From an uncultured bacterium (GTDB lineage: Bacteria; Muiribacteriota; Ozemobacteria; Ozemobacterales; Ozemobacteraceae), in the NCBI GenBank assembly GCA_900317935.1, contig ONIU01000043.1, positions 1 through 45,541 on the forward strand: a DNA stretch of 45,541 bases, read 5' to 3'. The notes beneath the pieces are model-generated. The model did not search any database and was not told where the DNA came from. It worked only from the letters and a program-made list of their open reading frames with translations. A program made the translations under genes and the position numbers. Shown here piece after piece: positions 19,532 through 27,382 of this stretch (position 1 is the stretch's first letter; every line of letters begins with the position of its first letter).

Positions 19532-19661
19532 TTGAGTTACAAGACCAAAACTTGAGTTTTAAGACCATATATTGAGTTATAAGATCAAAGATGGAGTTGT
19601 AAGACTCCTAACTTCTTGAATCTTGTAACTTGCGTCTTATATCTTGTAACTTGCAACTTAA
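19532..19661. repeat. 20-base TTGAGTTAYAAGACC tandem repeats and 21-base relatives
   Basis: Four contiguous 20-base units begin at 19532, 19552, 19572 and 19592 with TTGAGTTACAAGACC-like cores. After a short break, two 21-base units (19620-19640 and 19641-19661) begin ATCTTGTAACTTGC. The 17-base string at 19636-19652 recurs inverted at 17529-17545, and TTTAAGACCAAAAGTTGAG recurs near 20540. Confidence 0.8.
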
Positions 19662-19730
19662 CAAAAAGGTACACAAACACTTGATTTTTTTCCGTTTTTA
19701 GATATAATCTACTAAGCTTTCAGCTAAAAG

Positions 19731-19888
19731 GTGGATAAGTCACTTCGTGACTTGTGGGACATTATATTGTGGGACACTTCGTTGTGATACGGCTAAGCCT
19801 GTATTTTATAAACGATTACCACAGGTGAAACCGTCTCACAGGCAACAAGGTTGCCTAACCACAATCAGCTTTGCTGATGTATCACAGT
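19731..19888. repeat. Array of GTGRGAY-plus-hairpin units (copy C)
   Basis: On the + strand: GTGGATA with hairpin AGTCAC-TTC-GTGACT, then GTGGGACATTATATT and GTGGGACACTTCGTT. On the - strand at the right end: GTGATAC with ATCAGC/GCTGAT (19864-19878) and GTGGTTA with GGCAAC/GTTGCC (19841-19855). It is the same pattern as copy A with different stems, and a similar centre (GTGAGACGG, then GTGGTAATCG) in both. Confidence 0.8.
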
Positions 19889-19958
19889 GAAGTTGTTTAT
19901 TAATTTTTGACTTATATTATATATAGTCTAGAAAGGAGGAGGAGGAAGCAGTTATCAT

Positions 19959-20459
19959 TTGGATTATGGTGATGAGGGTGCTGGCTTAAAAGATTATGGT
20001 GATGGTAGAGACTTAACACCCATTAAAAAAGCATATGATGGAATTAAGACAGAATTAGCGAAATATAATACGTCTAATGATCCCGAGGGGAAAGAACGTA
20101 CTGCGGCTATAATGTATTATATAAGCGAAAAATATTCTGGTGGTGTTTATAAACATAAAGATGGAAAAACTAGAGATATGAGTAAACCAGCAAATGTTGA
20201 AAAAAGGTTACTTGAGTTAATTGGTGATAAAAAATTTGAAGGTCTATTAGTATTACCCGTTAAAACCGATGATGGATGTACTGCCACTGAAGCTACAGAA
20301 CAAACTACACTTCATGTAGATAGTTTAACTTTAGATGGAGGAACTACATTAAAGAATCAAGACTATACATTACCTTTAAAATGGAAAAAGGAAGATAATG
20401 GAGATTGGAAAATTGTTAGTGGCTTTGATGAACTAGCAAAAAATAGAAATGACAAATAA
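19959..20459 (+). CDS. Small protein of unknown function, possibly a 5'-truncated lipoprotein
   Basis: A 166-codon frame from TTG, but the same frame is open back to 19932 and reads KGGGGSSYHL just before it. Gly-Gly-Gly-Gly-Ser-Ser is what often follows the lipobox Cys of lipoproteins, and no signal peptide is coded upstream. The gene may therefore have lost its 5' end, with the repeat array now in its place. Alternatively the AGGAGGAGG stretch is simply a strong ribosome site, though it lies rather far from the TTG. The C-terminus (LPLKWKKEDNGDWKIVSGFD) resembles the last strand of NTF2-like lipoprotein domains. A terminator follows. The function is unknown. Confidence 0.55.
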   Translation: MDYGDEGAGLKDYGDGRDLTPIKKAYDGIKTELAKYNTSNDPEGKERTAAIMYYISEKYSGGVYKHKDGKTRDMSKPANVEKRLLELIGDKKFEGLLVLPVKTDDGCTATEATEQTTLHVDSLTLDGGTTLKNQDYTLPLKWKKEDNGDWKIVSGFDELAKNRNDK

Positions 20460-20500
20460 TAATAAAAATAGATTTTTATTATTAGTAATGTAATTTTAAC

Positions 20501-20531
20501 AAAGGGCTGGGCTAAGACCCAGCCTTTTGTT
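20501..20531 (+). terminator. Intrinsic terminator
   Basis: GGCTGGG pairs with CCCAGCC around a 6-base loop, extended by AAA/TTT and followed by T-rich sequence. It lies about 40 bases after the small unknown gene. Confidence 0.8.
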
Positions 20532-20607
20532 TTTTAGATTTAAGACCAAAAGTTGAGATGTTGGTGGTGAGTGATAGGTGGTAAGTGATGGGTGAAGATC
20601 AGTCCCT

Positions 20608-20675
20608 GGTTTGAGACAGCCTCAAGTGGAGGCTTTAGAACGGTTTGAGACAGCCTCAAGTGGAGGCTTTAGAAC
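20608..20675. repeat. Two exact tandem 34-base hairpin units
   Basis: Copies at 20608-20641 and 20642-20675 are identical. Each starts GGTTTGAGAC and holds the hairpin AGCCTC-AAGTG-GAGGCT, the same stem as one unit of copy A. The identity of the two copies points to recent duplication. Confidence 0.9.
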
Positions 20676-20722
20676 AACCCTTCCAACTCTTCTAACCCTT
20701 CTAACCCTTCCAACTCTTCCAA
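20676..20722. repeat. Five tandem 9-base pyrimidine units
   Basis: Units of the form AACCCTTCC or AACTCTTCT, the inverse complement of the 9-mers at 17545-17607. Confidence 0.8.
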
Positions 20723-20728
20723 CAAAAT

Positions 20729-20796
20729 ATAACCACATCCCACGTGCGACGTCAGACGCCATTCCACAACGAAATGTGCTACAGAGAAGCATCACA
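20729..20796. repeat. GTGRGAY-type units, inverted (copy D, right part)
   Basis: Read on the - strand: GTGTGATGCTTCTCT, GTAGCACATTTCGTT, then GTGGAAT with GGCGTC/GACGCC-like pairing and GTGGGATGTGG. These are decayed members of the same 15-base and hairpin unit families as copies A and C. Confidence 0.65.
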
Positions 20797-20809
20797 CTAA
20801 ATTAGGCTC

Positions 20810-20838
20810 TTGCCAAGTGTACGAAAAATAGTTATAAT
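20810..20838 (+). promoter_or_regulatory. Promoter of the split secreted-protein gene
   Basis: TTGCCA (20810-20815), a 17-base spacer and a perfect TATAAT (20833-20838), 34 bases before the ATG. Confidence 0.65.
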
Positions 20839-20871
20839 TATAGAACAGTCTACGATAATGGGGTAAAAAAT

Positions 20872-22020
20872 ATGTTAAATCTTAAAAAAGCTGCTTTAAC
20901 ATTTTTAATATTAGGTGTCGCTACTGTTCCTGGTTTTGCTAAAGAACCAAACCAGGAAAGCGAATTTAAAAAATGGATAAAATATAACTATGAAGCTGAA
21001 CATTACCAACAGGAAGGGTTGCAGTTAATCGACCCCAAGGGTGATGCTTTTCTAATTAGAAAAATTGATACCGTTCCAATGAAGCTATTGTCTTCTTTGG
21101 TTAAGAGTTCTTACCCCCAGGCTGAAATAGAAAAAGAAAAACAGCTTGCTGAACTTGAAAACCAGATGGAAAACGGCGGTGTTCCTTACCAGATTGGTAA
21201 AACTGTTCCCATAGACGTAGACAGACTTATTAACAAATGCCGCCATATTATGCGTCATTATTAACTTATTAACAAATGCCGCCATATTATGCGTCATTAT
21301 TATCCAAGAATTGTTCCTACTATGGGCGAAGAACATGATTGGTCTCCAGATGCCAAGAAATATCTGGTTTATGGTTTCTGGCACAGATTTGGCCGCCATA
21401 TATTCGGCAAACAGAAAGAATTCCCAAGCCCATTATTCTTGAGAAGCAAGTTATTCTTATGTCTTGCCTGCGGTTGGACTTCTCGTTATTGTGTAACAGG
21501 TCAGGAAGCTGCTTTGACTGAACGTCTTATGAAATATCCTGATCGCAGAGTTCAGCTCCATCACATGTTTGCAGAAAGCTATATTCTGAATAAAGGCAAT
21601 ATTTACCTGACTTTCTTAACTTGCGAAAATATTCTTGCTGGTGACCCATACAGAGAAGATCGTGAAAATGACCCATTGCAGAAGAAACTTGCTTATATTC
21701 GTCATGATTCAAAAGATATTGGCGATAACTATGGTGCCTGGTATCATTTCTTCGGTATTTCTCTTTACGGTTTAGTTAGAGCTGGTATTGTAAGCCGCTC
21801 TGTTGCTGAAATTGAAAGCGTGGGTTCTTTCTTCCTTGAAGGCGCTGATAAGCAGGAAGACTACATCAATCGTTACGGTGCAATCTTTGGTAAGAAATTC
21901 AAGAAAATGATGAAGAAGGAAACCTGGAAAGTTCCGTTACAGCCAGATGAAAGAACGGATTACATGCTTCCAAACAAACTTCAGCCCGATAATATGAATT
22001 ATAAGAAAGCTTCCTTTTAA
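20872..22020 (+). pseudogene. Secreted protein of unknown function, split by a 39-bp duplication
   Basis: The first 130 codons (20872-21264) begin with a signal peptide (MLNLKKAALTFLILGVATVP, then GFAKEP). The frame then meets TAA at 21262-21264 and continues in the same frame to 22020. The stop is made by an exact 39-bp (13-codon) tandem duplication: its junction joins TA to A. Removing one copy gives a single open frame of about 369 residues. The downstream part alone could start at ATG 21289, but no ribosome site precedes that ATG and no signal peptide would remain. The remainder is rich in aromatic and basic residues (KKYLVYGFWHRFGRHIFGKQ) and matches no family I recognise. The duplication may be a true mutation, a reversible switch or an assembly error. 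Confidence 0.8.
21225..21302. repeat. Exact 39-bp tandem duplication inside a gene
   Basis: Unit one is 21225-21263 and unit two 21264-21302, identical throughout, starting ACTTATTAAC and ending TCATTATTA. The length is a multiple of three, yet the new junction creates TAA in the gene's frame. Confidence 0.95.
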
Positions 22021-22046
22021 AAATTAGTTTACTAATTTTTAAAAGG
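22013..22046. terminator. Perfect 34-bp inverted repeat over the stop codon
   Basis: Sixteen-base arms (CCTTTTAAAAATTAGT and its exact complement) separated by TT; the stop codon TAA at 22018-22020 lies inside the left arm. It would form a long AT-rich hairpin and may act as a terminator or a cruciform. Confidence 0.65.
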
Positions 22047-22074
22047 TGATAGGTGGTGAGTGGTAGGTGATTGG
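22045..22074. repeat. GGTGATAGGTGGTGAG repeat module (copy E)
   Basis: A G-rich stretch made of the same words as the 19-base module at 20563-20581 and, inverted, 17781-17799 (GGTGATAGGTGG, GGTGAGTGGTAGG). It is followed by a pyrimidine stretch resembling 17805-17828. Confidence 0.65.
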
Positions 22075-22114
22075 TTATCCCCTCTTCCCTTCTCTCTAAT
22101 CCCTATACCCTAAA

Positions 22115-23398
22115 ATGTCCTCTTTTCATATTTCTGAACATTTAAAACATTCATTACAGTCTAATACACTAGCCCTTTTTAAGTGGCTAGTGTTATCTGT
22201 TTTTATAGGTATTGTTGTCGGATTAATAGGTGTCTCTTTTCATCTTCTTTTGGATTATGCCACCGATTTAAGAAAAACATATCCCTGGCTGCTTTTGTTT
22301 ATGCCGTTTGCGGGCATTATAATTGTTGCTCTTTATCATTTTTCTGGTATGGATGATGATACAGGGACAGAATCAGTTATTACTTCGGTTAGAAACGGTT
22401 CGTTGGTTCGGTTGCGAATGGCGCCTCTGATTTATATTTCAACCATACTCACTCATTTAACTGGCGGCAGTGCTGGTCGTGAAGGAGCAGCTTTACAGTT
22501 GGGCGGCAGTATTTCTTCAGCAATTGGGCGATGGTTAAAACTAGACGACAGAGATTTGAGAGTTATAACTATGTGTGGCATGGCTACTGGGTTCTCAGCA
22601 CTCTTCGGAACTCCATTGGCGGCCGGTGTTTTTGCCATGGAAGTAGAAACTGTTGGAGTTATGTATTATGCAGCTCTTGTTCCTTGTTTTTTAGGTGCTT
22701 TAACTGCTCGTCAAGTTGCAGGCTGGTTTAATGCCTCCGGAACTTTTTTTCATATTTTAGATGTTCCAAATGCTCCTACAGCACAGAATACCCTTTCTTT
22801 GGTTTTGTTAGGGGTGCTTTGCGGCGTTTTGGCAAATTTATTTTGCAGATGCCTGGAGTCTTTTAATCATTTGTATAAAAAACGTTTTCCAAACAGATGG
22901 TTAAGAATAATTATGGGCTCAGTAAGTGTAATTGTAGTTAGCCTTATTGCTAGAACTAATGCTTATAATGGTGCTGGGATATGGGTAATTAATCAGGCTA
23001 TGCAGGGAGAAGTTGAACCATTAGCTTTCTTTTACAAAATGATTTTAACAGCATTAACGTTGAATGCTGGTTTTAAAGGTGGGGAAATTGTTCCATCTTT
23101 TTTTGTGGGAGCTACTTTCGGTTGTTTTGTCGGCCCAGCTATAGGTTTAGGAGCTTCTTTCTCTGCTGGTGTTGGTTTGGTTTGCGTTTTTTGTGGTGTT
23201 ACCAATGCTCCTATGACTTCTATACTTCTCTCTTATGAACTATTTGGTGGAAAAGGTGTTGAATTGATGGCCTTAGCTATAGCAGTAAGTTATATGACAT
23301 CTGGTTACCATAGTCTTTTTCATAGCCAGAAAATTGCTTATTCTAAAATCAAGGCAAAATATGTAGACGTTTTTTCTGACGATAATTTAGATGAATAA
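22115..23398 (+). CDS. ClC-family chloride (or fluoride) transporter
   Basis: A 427-residue polytopic membrane protein with about ten hydrophobic segments. The ClC motif GSAGREGAALQLGG near residue 118 carries the gating Glu, and KGGEIVPSFFVGATFG near 325 is the second ion-binding loop. The first selectivity loop is not the common GSGIP but DDDTGTESVI. That divergence, with the KGGE motif, recalls the fluoride-exporting CLC-F branch, though the evidence by eye is thin. No cytoplasmic CBS domain follows. There is no obvious ribosome site before the ATG; the leader is a pyrimidine-rich repeat. It stands alone. Confidence 0.85.
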   Translation: MSSFHISEHLKHSLQSNTLALFKWLVLSVFIGIVVGLIGVSFHLLLDYATDLRKTYPWLLLFMPFAGIIIVALYHFSGMDDDTGTESVITSVRNGSLVRLRMAPLIYISTILTHLTGGSAGREGAALQLGGSISSAIGRWLKLDDRDLRVITMCGMATGFSALFGTPLAAGVFAMEVETVGVMYYAALVPCFLGALTARQVAGWFNASGTFFHILDVPNAPTAQNTLSLVLLGVLCGVLANLFCRCLESFNHLYKKRFPNRWLRIIMGSVSVIVVSLIARTNAYNGAGIWVINQAMQGEVEPLAFFYKMILTALTLNAGFKGGEIVPSFFVGATFGCFVGPAIGLGASFSAGVGLVCVFCGVTNAPMTSILLSYELFGGKGVELMALAIAVSYMTSGYHSLFHSQKIAYSKIKAKYVDVFSDDNLDE

Positions 23399-23548
23399 CT
23401 AAGAAAAATAAGAGTAAGCAGAAAAAAATAATGTACAAATTTTAAAAAATATTCTACCGTTTTAGTTATTTTAGAGTATAATGAAAATAGGATAATTTTT
23501 AGTTTTGTTGACTGTGAATTTTAGACTGCAATACCGGAGGTTTTATTA

Positions 23549-24760
23549 ATGAAACGGCGCAGCTTTCTGAGCATGTTATTGATTTTCTGTATGATAATGC
23601 AGATGCTTGCACCTGCATGGGCAAGACCTGTAGAAGGCACTACAACGAGTGAAAGTAGTTCTACTTCACAAGAAGTATCTAAGGCTCAAAAAGAATTTCA
23701 AAAATCATATGATACAATCATGGCTCTTGAAGAAGTTGATTTGGGCAAAATGGCTTCTGTTTGTGTTGGTGGTGTGTCGCTTTTTGAAAATATAGGTACA
23801 GGTATATCTAATGCTTGGGACAAATTAACCAATGATGGTAAAAATCAAAAAGAATACGTAGATTATATTAAGCAGATTGAAGATGCCAATGCCAAAATTA
23901 GACAGGCCAAAAAAGATGCTGAGAAGATGAAAAAGGACTATGATTCTGGCAAGATTAATGATGCTAAGAATGCTGATCCTACAAAAATAGCAAAAGGCGG
24001 TCTTGCTGCTCAGGCTCAAGCTGTTGACACTCTTCGTGATACTTTAAATACTGCAGGTTCTACACTTCAAAGAGTTGGTGAAATTTGTTCAGAAATAGGT
24101 ACTATTCTTGGTATTGTAAATGCTGTTTTAAAAGTTGTTTCTATAGGATTTCCGCCCTCAGCTGCTGTTATTGGGCCTATTTTGGTTGTAACAGAACCTG
24201 CTGCCACTGCTTTAGGTATTGCAGGACCTTTAATTGAAGCTGCTGGTAATTCTTTGGTTGAATCAGCTCAGGCTGGTCAGTTTACTGATCAGGAGTTGTT
24301 AAAGAATATGGCTGTTGATGTTGCTATTGAAGGCGGTAAACAGGTTGCTACAGAACTGATAACAAAAGGTATTACTAAAGGTGCTGGTAAGGTTGCTGAA
24401 GATATCGGTAAGAAATACGGCGATGACGTAGCTAAAAAACTTGTTGGAACTTGTTCCGGAGCATGGGACCCGATGGGTATGGTCAAGGGTGCAATGCAGA
24501 GCGATATGACGGAAGCTTTGGGTAATAAATTCCTTGATGAAGCAGGTCAGGAAGCTCTTGAAAACCTTGCAGATGTTACTATTGACTACGCTGCAGAAAA
24601 AGCGGGTATTGAAGTTCCTAGTCTCAGTGGTGCAGTTGAAGCAGGTGTTGATTATGTTGGTGATGTTGCTGGCGAAGCTTTAAAGAATACTAATTCTAAA
24701 TCTGTAAGTGACAATGCTGGTTTGAATGCCAGCGGTGATTCTGATGAACACGGTTACTGA
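23549..24760 (+). CDS. Secreted helical protein of unknown function
   Basis: Signal peptide FLSMLLIFCMIMQMLAPAWA after MKRRS. A coiled-coil-prone charged stretch (about residues 110-150) follows, then long Ala/Gly/Val-rich helices, some hydrophobic enough to enter a membrane (IGTILGIVNAVLKVVSIGFP near 190, then a second near 210-240), and an acidic Ser/Asn tail. This layout resembles some pore-forming or membrane-active secreted proteins, but no family is recognised and the resemblance is general. A strong ribosome site GGAGG lies at 23537. TATAAT at 23477 may be its -10. It is followed by a hairpin and the pseudopilin-like operon. Confidence 0.7.
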   Translation: MKRRSFLSMLLIFCMIMQMLAPAWARPVEGTTTSESSSTSQEVSKAQKEFQKSYDTIMALEEVDLGKMASVCVGGVSLFENIGTGISNAWDKLTNDGKNQKEYVDYIKQIEDANAKIRQAKKDAEKMKKDYDSGKINDAKNADPTKIAKGGLAAQAQAVDTLRDTLNTAGSTLQRVGEICSEIGTILGIVNAVLKVVSIGFPPSAAVIGPILVVTEPAATALGIAGPLIEAAGNSLVESAQAGQFTDQELLKNMAVDVAIEGGKQVATELITKGITKGAGKVAEDIGKKYGDDVAKKLVGTCSGAWDPMGMVKGAMQSDMTEALGNKFLDEAGQEALENLADVTIDYAAEKAGIEVPSLSGAVEAGVDYVGDVAGEALKNTNSKSVSDNAGLNASGDSDEHGY

Positions 24761-24773
24761 TTAGTCTGATTAA

Positions 24774-24812
24774 AATAAGGCAGTGTGATTATGCTACACT
24801 GCCTTATTCTTT
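24774..24812 (+). terminator. Hairpin terminator at the head of the pilin-type operon
   Basis: A 13-bp perfect stem (AATAAGGCAGTGT with ACACTGCCTTATT) around a 9-base loop, followed by CTTT. The T-tract is short. The next start codon lies four bases after the stem, so the hairpin could also hide that start site. Confidence 0.7.
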
Positions 24813-26999
24813 ATGAAAGTTTTTCTCATGTTTCATTTTTTTACTTATAGCAAGCGTAGAGGTTTTATTATTTACGTTGTTTGTGCACTTGCTATAGGTC
24901 TTTTTATTTTAATAGCTGGTTTAAATAGATTTAAATCTGGTGCTGTTTTACAACTTTCAAAAACGGTTACCCAAGAGAGGATGATTGTTGTTGCACAAGC
25001 AGCAATAAATGAATCTTTAGCTGCTGTTAAAGGCGGAATTAATGATGTAAATACCAGTGTTGGAAAAGCTGTTAAAGATTTTTGGAGTTCTGGAAAAACA
25101 GCTCCATCTTTGGTTTGGTCTACAAGTTTTATTGGTTCTAGTTTAAAAGCTTCTAAAGAAATAGCAACGGATTACTTAGGAAGTAAAGGTAATGTAAGTT
25201 GTGATGTTAAGATTTTTGCTGATGAACAGATAAAAGGTTCAGGAACAAATTCTTATACTGGTTATCTTATGCTGGTAGGAAAAGTTTCTTGTGATGGAAT
25301 AAAAGATGCTGTAAAGATTACAGAATATCATGATATCAGAATAACAGATCTTTCTTTCCCCCTACTTGATAAATATGCTCTTTTTGTAAAAAGCTATTGT
25401 CCAAGTATTAACTACGTAAATAAAAGATTTATAGTTGAAGGGGTTAAAGGCAAAGATAAACAGAGTTATTCTTTTGTTTATTTAGGAAATCGCAATTATC
25501 CTGAATGTTCAGAATATCCTTCTGGGGGTACTAAACATCCACCTGTTTTATTAGACTTAGATTTTGAAAGAGACAAAGCTTTATTAGGAACATTTTATCA
25601 GGAAAATGCGGGTTTTAATCTTAAAGACAGTGAATCGGCCCAATTTTCAAAAGGTAAGTTCTTTAGAACTTATGAAAAAAAATTTGAAGATTTTAAAGAT
25701 CGTTATAATATTAAATCTCATTTTTATAAAACAAGAGAGTTAGAAGTTTCTTATCTCAGCTTAGTTGAAAGTGCTAGAAAGAATTTCAATGAAGCTGTAG
25801 CTATGTATGGAGATAAAGCATACAATAGTAATACTTATCAAATTATTGTTGATTTTAATAACGCCGGTGGTCAGGCACAAAATTCGTCTATTTTTCAATC
25901 TATAGTTGCTGACGCCATTCCTCTTTGGAAATATTATTATGGTTATACAGATTACAAACATGTTGGACGTGAATTTGCAAATTCACTCAGTTATAATCCT
26001 GATTTTCGAGGCTTAGTTAGTTATTTTAGTGAATATGATACTAAAAATCCTTCTAAGACAAAAGGTGGAGCTATGCCGGAATTATTCGGCGAAGATAATA
26101 AAAGACCGGTTTATGTAGATGGACCAGTTTATATAAGGTTTTTTAAAATAGGAATGATAGATCAGATTGTTATAGATTTGGATTTGCCCTTAGGAGGGTT
26201 AACATTTCAAGTTCCTATATCTTCTGTGGCATGCGTATGGGAAAAGAAAGAAGATAATACTTTTTCTGGCCAGTCTGTTGGCAGTCTTGATGGTATAACC
26301 AGCAGACTTATGTCTCACCCTGTAGATTGGCTTTCTATCAATAATTTCTATTTTGGCTCAGGTGAAAATATAGACAATAAAGATAATGTGATTTCAGGCG
26401 GAATGAAAGGCTACAATGTTTTTCATTATATAGACCCCAAACTAAGAACAGTTTCTAATTTTTATATGAATGTAAGTGATTTCATGAAAGACCGCGTTAA
26501 GAATATAAATGGGGAAGATATATTAGATTTAGATGGTATTTCTGTTATATATGGAAAGGATAAAGCTAAGCTGGATTTAAGCAATATTAAAAAATACCGT
26601 GGAAAAGGAATGATAGTCAGTTATGTTGGAAATTGTATCTTGGGAGATTTAGCTCCAACTGACCCTAATGTTGATTATTTAAAGATTTGGCTTATGAGAG
26701 GAAGATTTTTTGTTGAGGAAACCAGAAGCAGTGCTGCAATTTGTGCATCTTTGATTTCAACTGTTAGAAATAATGACAATTCTTCTGCTCCAAGTTCTCA
26801 GGAAGGCGGATTTATCACTAATAAGGTTCCTACTACAATTTTTGGAAATTTAATTATTGATAATTTGTTTGATATGAGAGATAAAAAATATTTTAAAATT
26901 ACGCATGATCCTAAGATTTATACTTGTGAATATCCAGTAAGAGTAAGTGTTGGCGGCCCTAAAGCGGAATATATTCTTGATTATAAGGGGAAAGACTGA
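24813..26999 (+). CDS. Large PilX-like membrane-anchored protein of a pilin-type operon
   Basis: Starts with basic residues and RRGFIIYVVCALAIGLFILI, a single N-terminal hydrophobic helix like that of PilX-type pilus proteins, without a Glu at +5. The region after the helix (VVAQAAINESLAAVKGGIND) matches the usual layout. At 728 residues it is far larger than typical PilX or GspK. The remainder is a mixed soluble domain with no recognised family. The start may be 24813 or the ATG at 24828. It overlaps the next gene by one base (TGATG). It is probably the large minor-pilin or adhesin component of the machine coded by the next three genes. Confidence 0.65.
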   Translation: MKVFLMFHFFTYSKRRGFIIYVVCALAIGLFILIAGLNRFKSGAVLQLSKTVTQERMIVVAQAAINESLAAVKGGINDVNTSVGKAVKDFWSSGKTAPSLVWSTSFIGSSLKASKEIATDYLGSKGNVSCDVKIFADEQIKGSGTNSYTGYLMLVGKVSCDGIKDAVKITEYHDIRITDLSFPLLDKYALFVKSYCPSINYVNKRFIVEGVKGKDKQSYSFVYLGNRNYPECSEYPSGGTKHPPVLLDLDFERDKALLGTFYQENAGFNLKDSESAQFSKGKFFRTYEKKFEDFKDRYNIKSHFYKTRELEVSYLSLVESARKNFNEAVAMYGDKAYNSNTYQIIVDFNNAGGQAQNSSIFQSIVADAIPLWKYYYGYTDYKHVGREFANSLSYNPDFRGLVSYFSEYDTKNPSKTKGGAMPELFGEDNKRPVYVDGPVYIRFFKIGMIDQIVIDLDLPLGGLTFQVPISSVACVWEKKEDNTFSGQSVGSLDGITSRLMSHPVDWLSINNFYFGSGENIDNKDNVISGGMKGYNVFHYIDPKLRTVSNFYMNVSDFMKDRVKNINGEDILDLDGISVIYGKDKAKLDLSNIKKYRGKGMIVSYVGNCILGDLAPTDPNVDYLKIWLMRGRFFVEETRSSAAICASLISTVRNNDNSSAPSSQEGGFITNKVPTTIFGNLIIDNLFDMRDKKYFKITHDPKIYTCEYPVRVSVGGPKAEYILDYKGKD

Positions 27000-27382
27000 T
27001 GTATAAGCTTTTGGCTGCTGCTATAGTATCTGTTTTTATGATTGTTTTTCTTTTCCTTTTTGCGCCTGGAACAAAAAAAATAGATAAGACCAAGCAAAAA
27101 ACTGATAATATAAAAAAACAAGAAAGTGTAATTCATAAAGAAGAAAATGTCACTGATTTAATGTCTGCTTCAACAAAAGATGATGAAATAATAACTTTTA
27201 GGAAGATGGATATTCCTAGAGGGGATGCTGCTTCTCACGGAATGCAAGAAAAGTATTTTGAATCTTTTGATATTAATGATTTCAATACAATGAGTTATAA
27301 TTTGGAAGAAAGGTTGTCTTCTATTTCTAAAGCAAGAGTAAAAAGTGAAAGAGCTAAAAAAGGTTATGAATCTAAGAATTAG
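26999..27382 (+). CDS. Small single-pass membrane protein in the pilin-type operon
   Basis: 127 residues: one N-terminal membrane helix (LLAAAIVSVFMIVFLFLFAP), then a charged, Lys-rich and probably disordered extracytoplasmic part. No prepilin cleavage motif and no known domain are seen. It is coupled by a TGATG overlap to the gene before it and overlaps the following prepilin gene. Its place suggests an accessory or bridging component. Confidence 0.7.
   Translation: MYKLLAAAIVSVFMIVFLFLFAPGTKKIDKTKQKTDNIKKQESVIHKEENVTDLMSASTKDDEIITFRKMDIPRGDAASHGMQEKYFESFDINDFNTMSYNLEERLSSISKARVKSERAKKGYESKN

Larger units (their letters stand above)
19503..19931. other. Intergenic region filled with two repeat families
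   Basis: About 430 bases with no plausible gene. The left part is a run of 20- to 21-base units of the TTGAGTTAYAAGACC/ATCTTGTAACTTGC type. The right part (19731-19888) is a second GTGRGAY-hairpin array. It ends just before an AGGAGGAGGAGG stretch and the next open frame. Confidence 0.8.
20532..20809. other. Repeat-filled intergenic region (copy D)
   Basis: Contains in order: an AAGACCAAAAGTTGAG module near 20542, the 19-base GGTGGTGAGTGATAGGTGG module (20563-20581, exact inverse of 17781-17799), two exact 34-base hairpin units, five 9-base pyrimidine units, and further GTGRGAY-type units on the - strand. No gene is plausible here; the one open frame across it is made of repeats. Confidence 0.8.

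Noticed and set aside
17606-20796. CRISPR array
   Set aside because: The units are directly adjacent or variable in spacing, no constant 25-40 base repeat with unique spacers exists, and no cas gene is nearby.
20611-20805. A 64-codon open frame on the + strand
   Set aside because: It consists of the tandem 34-base units and the 9-base repeats, so its openness follows from the repeats.
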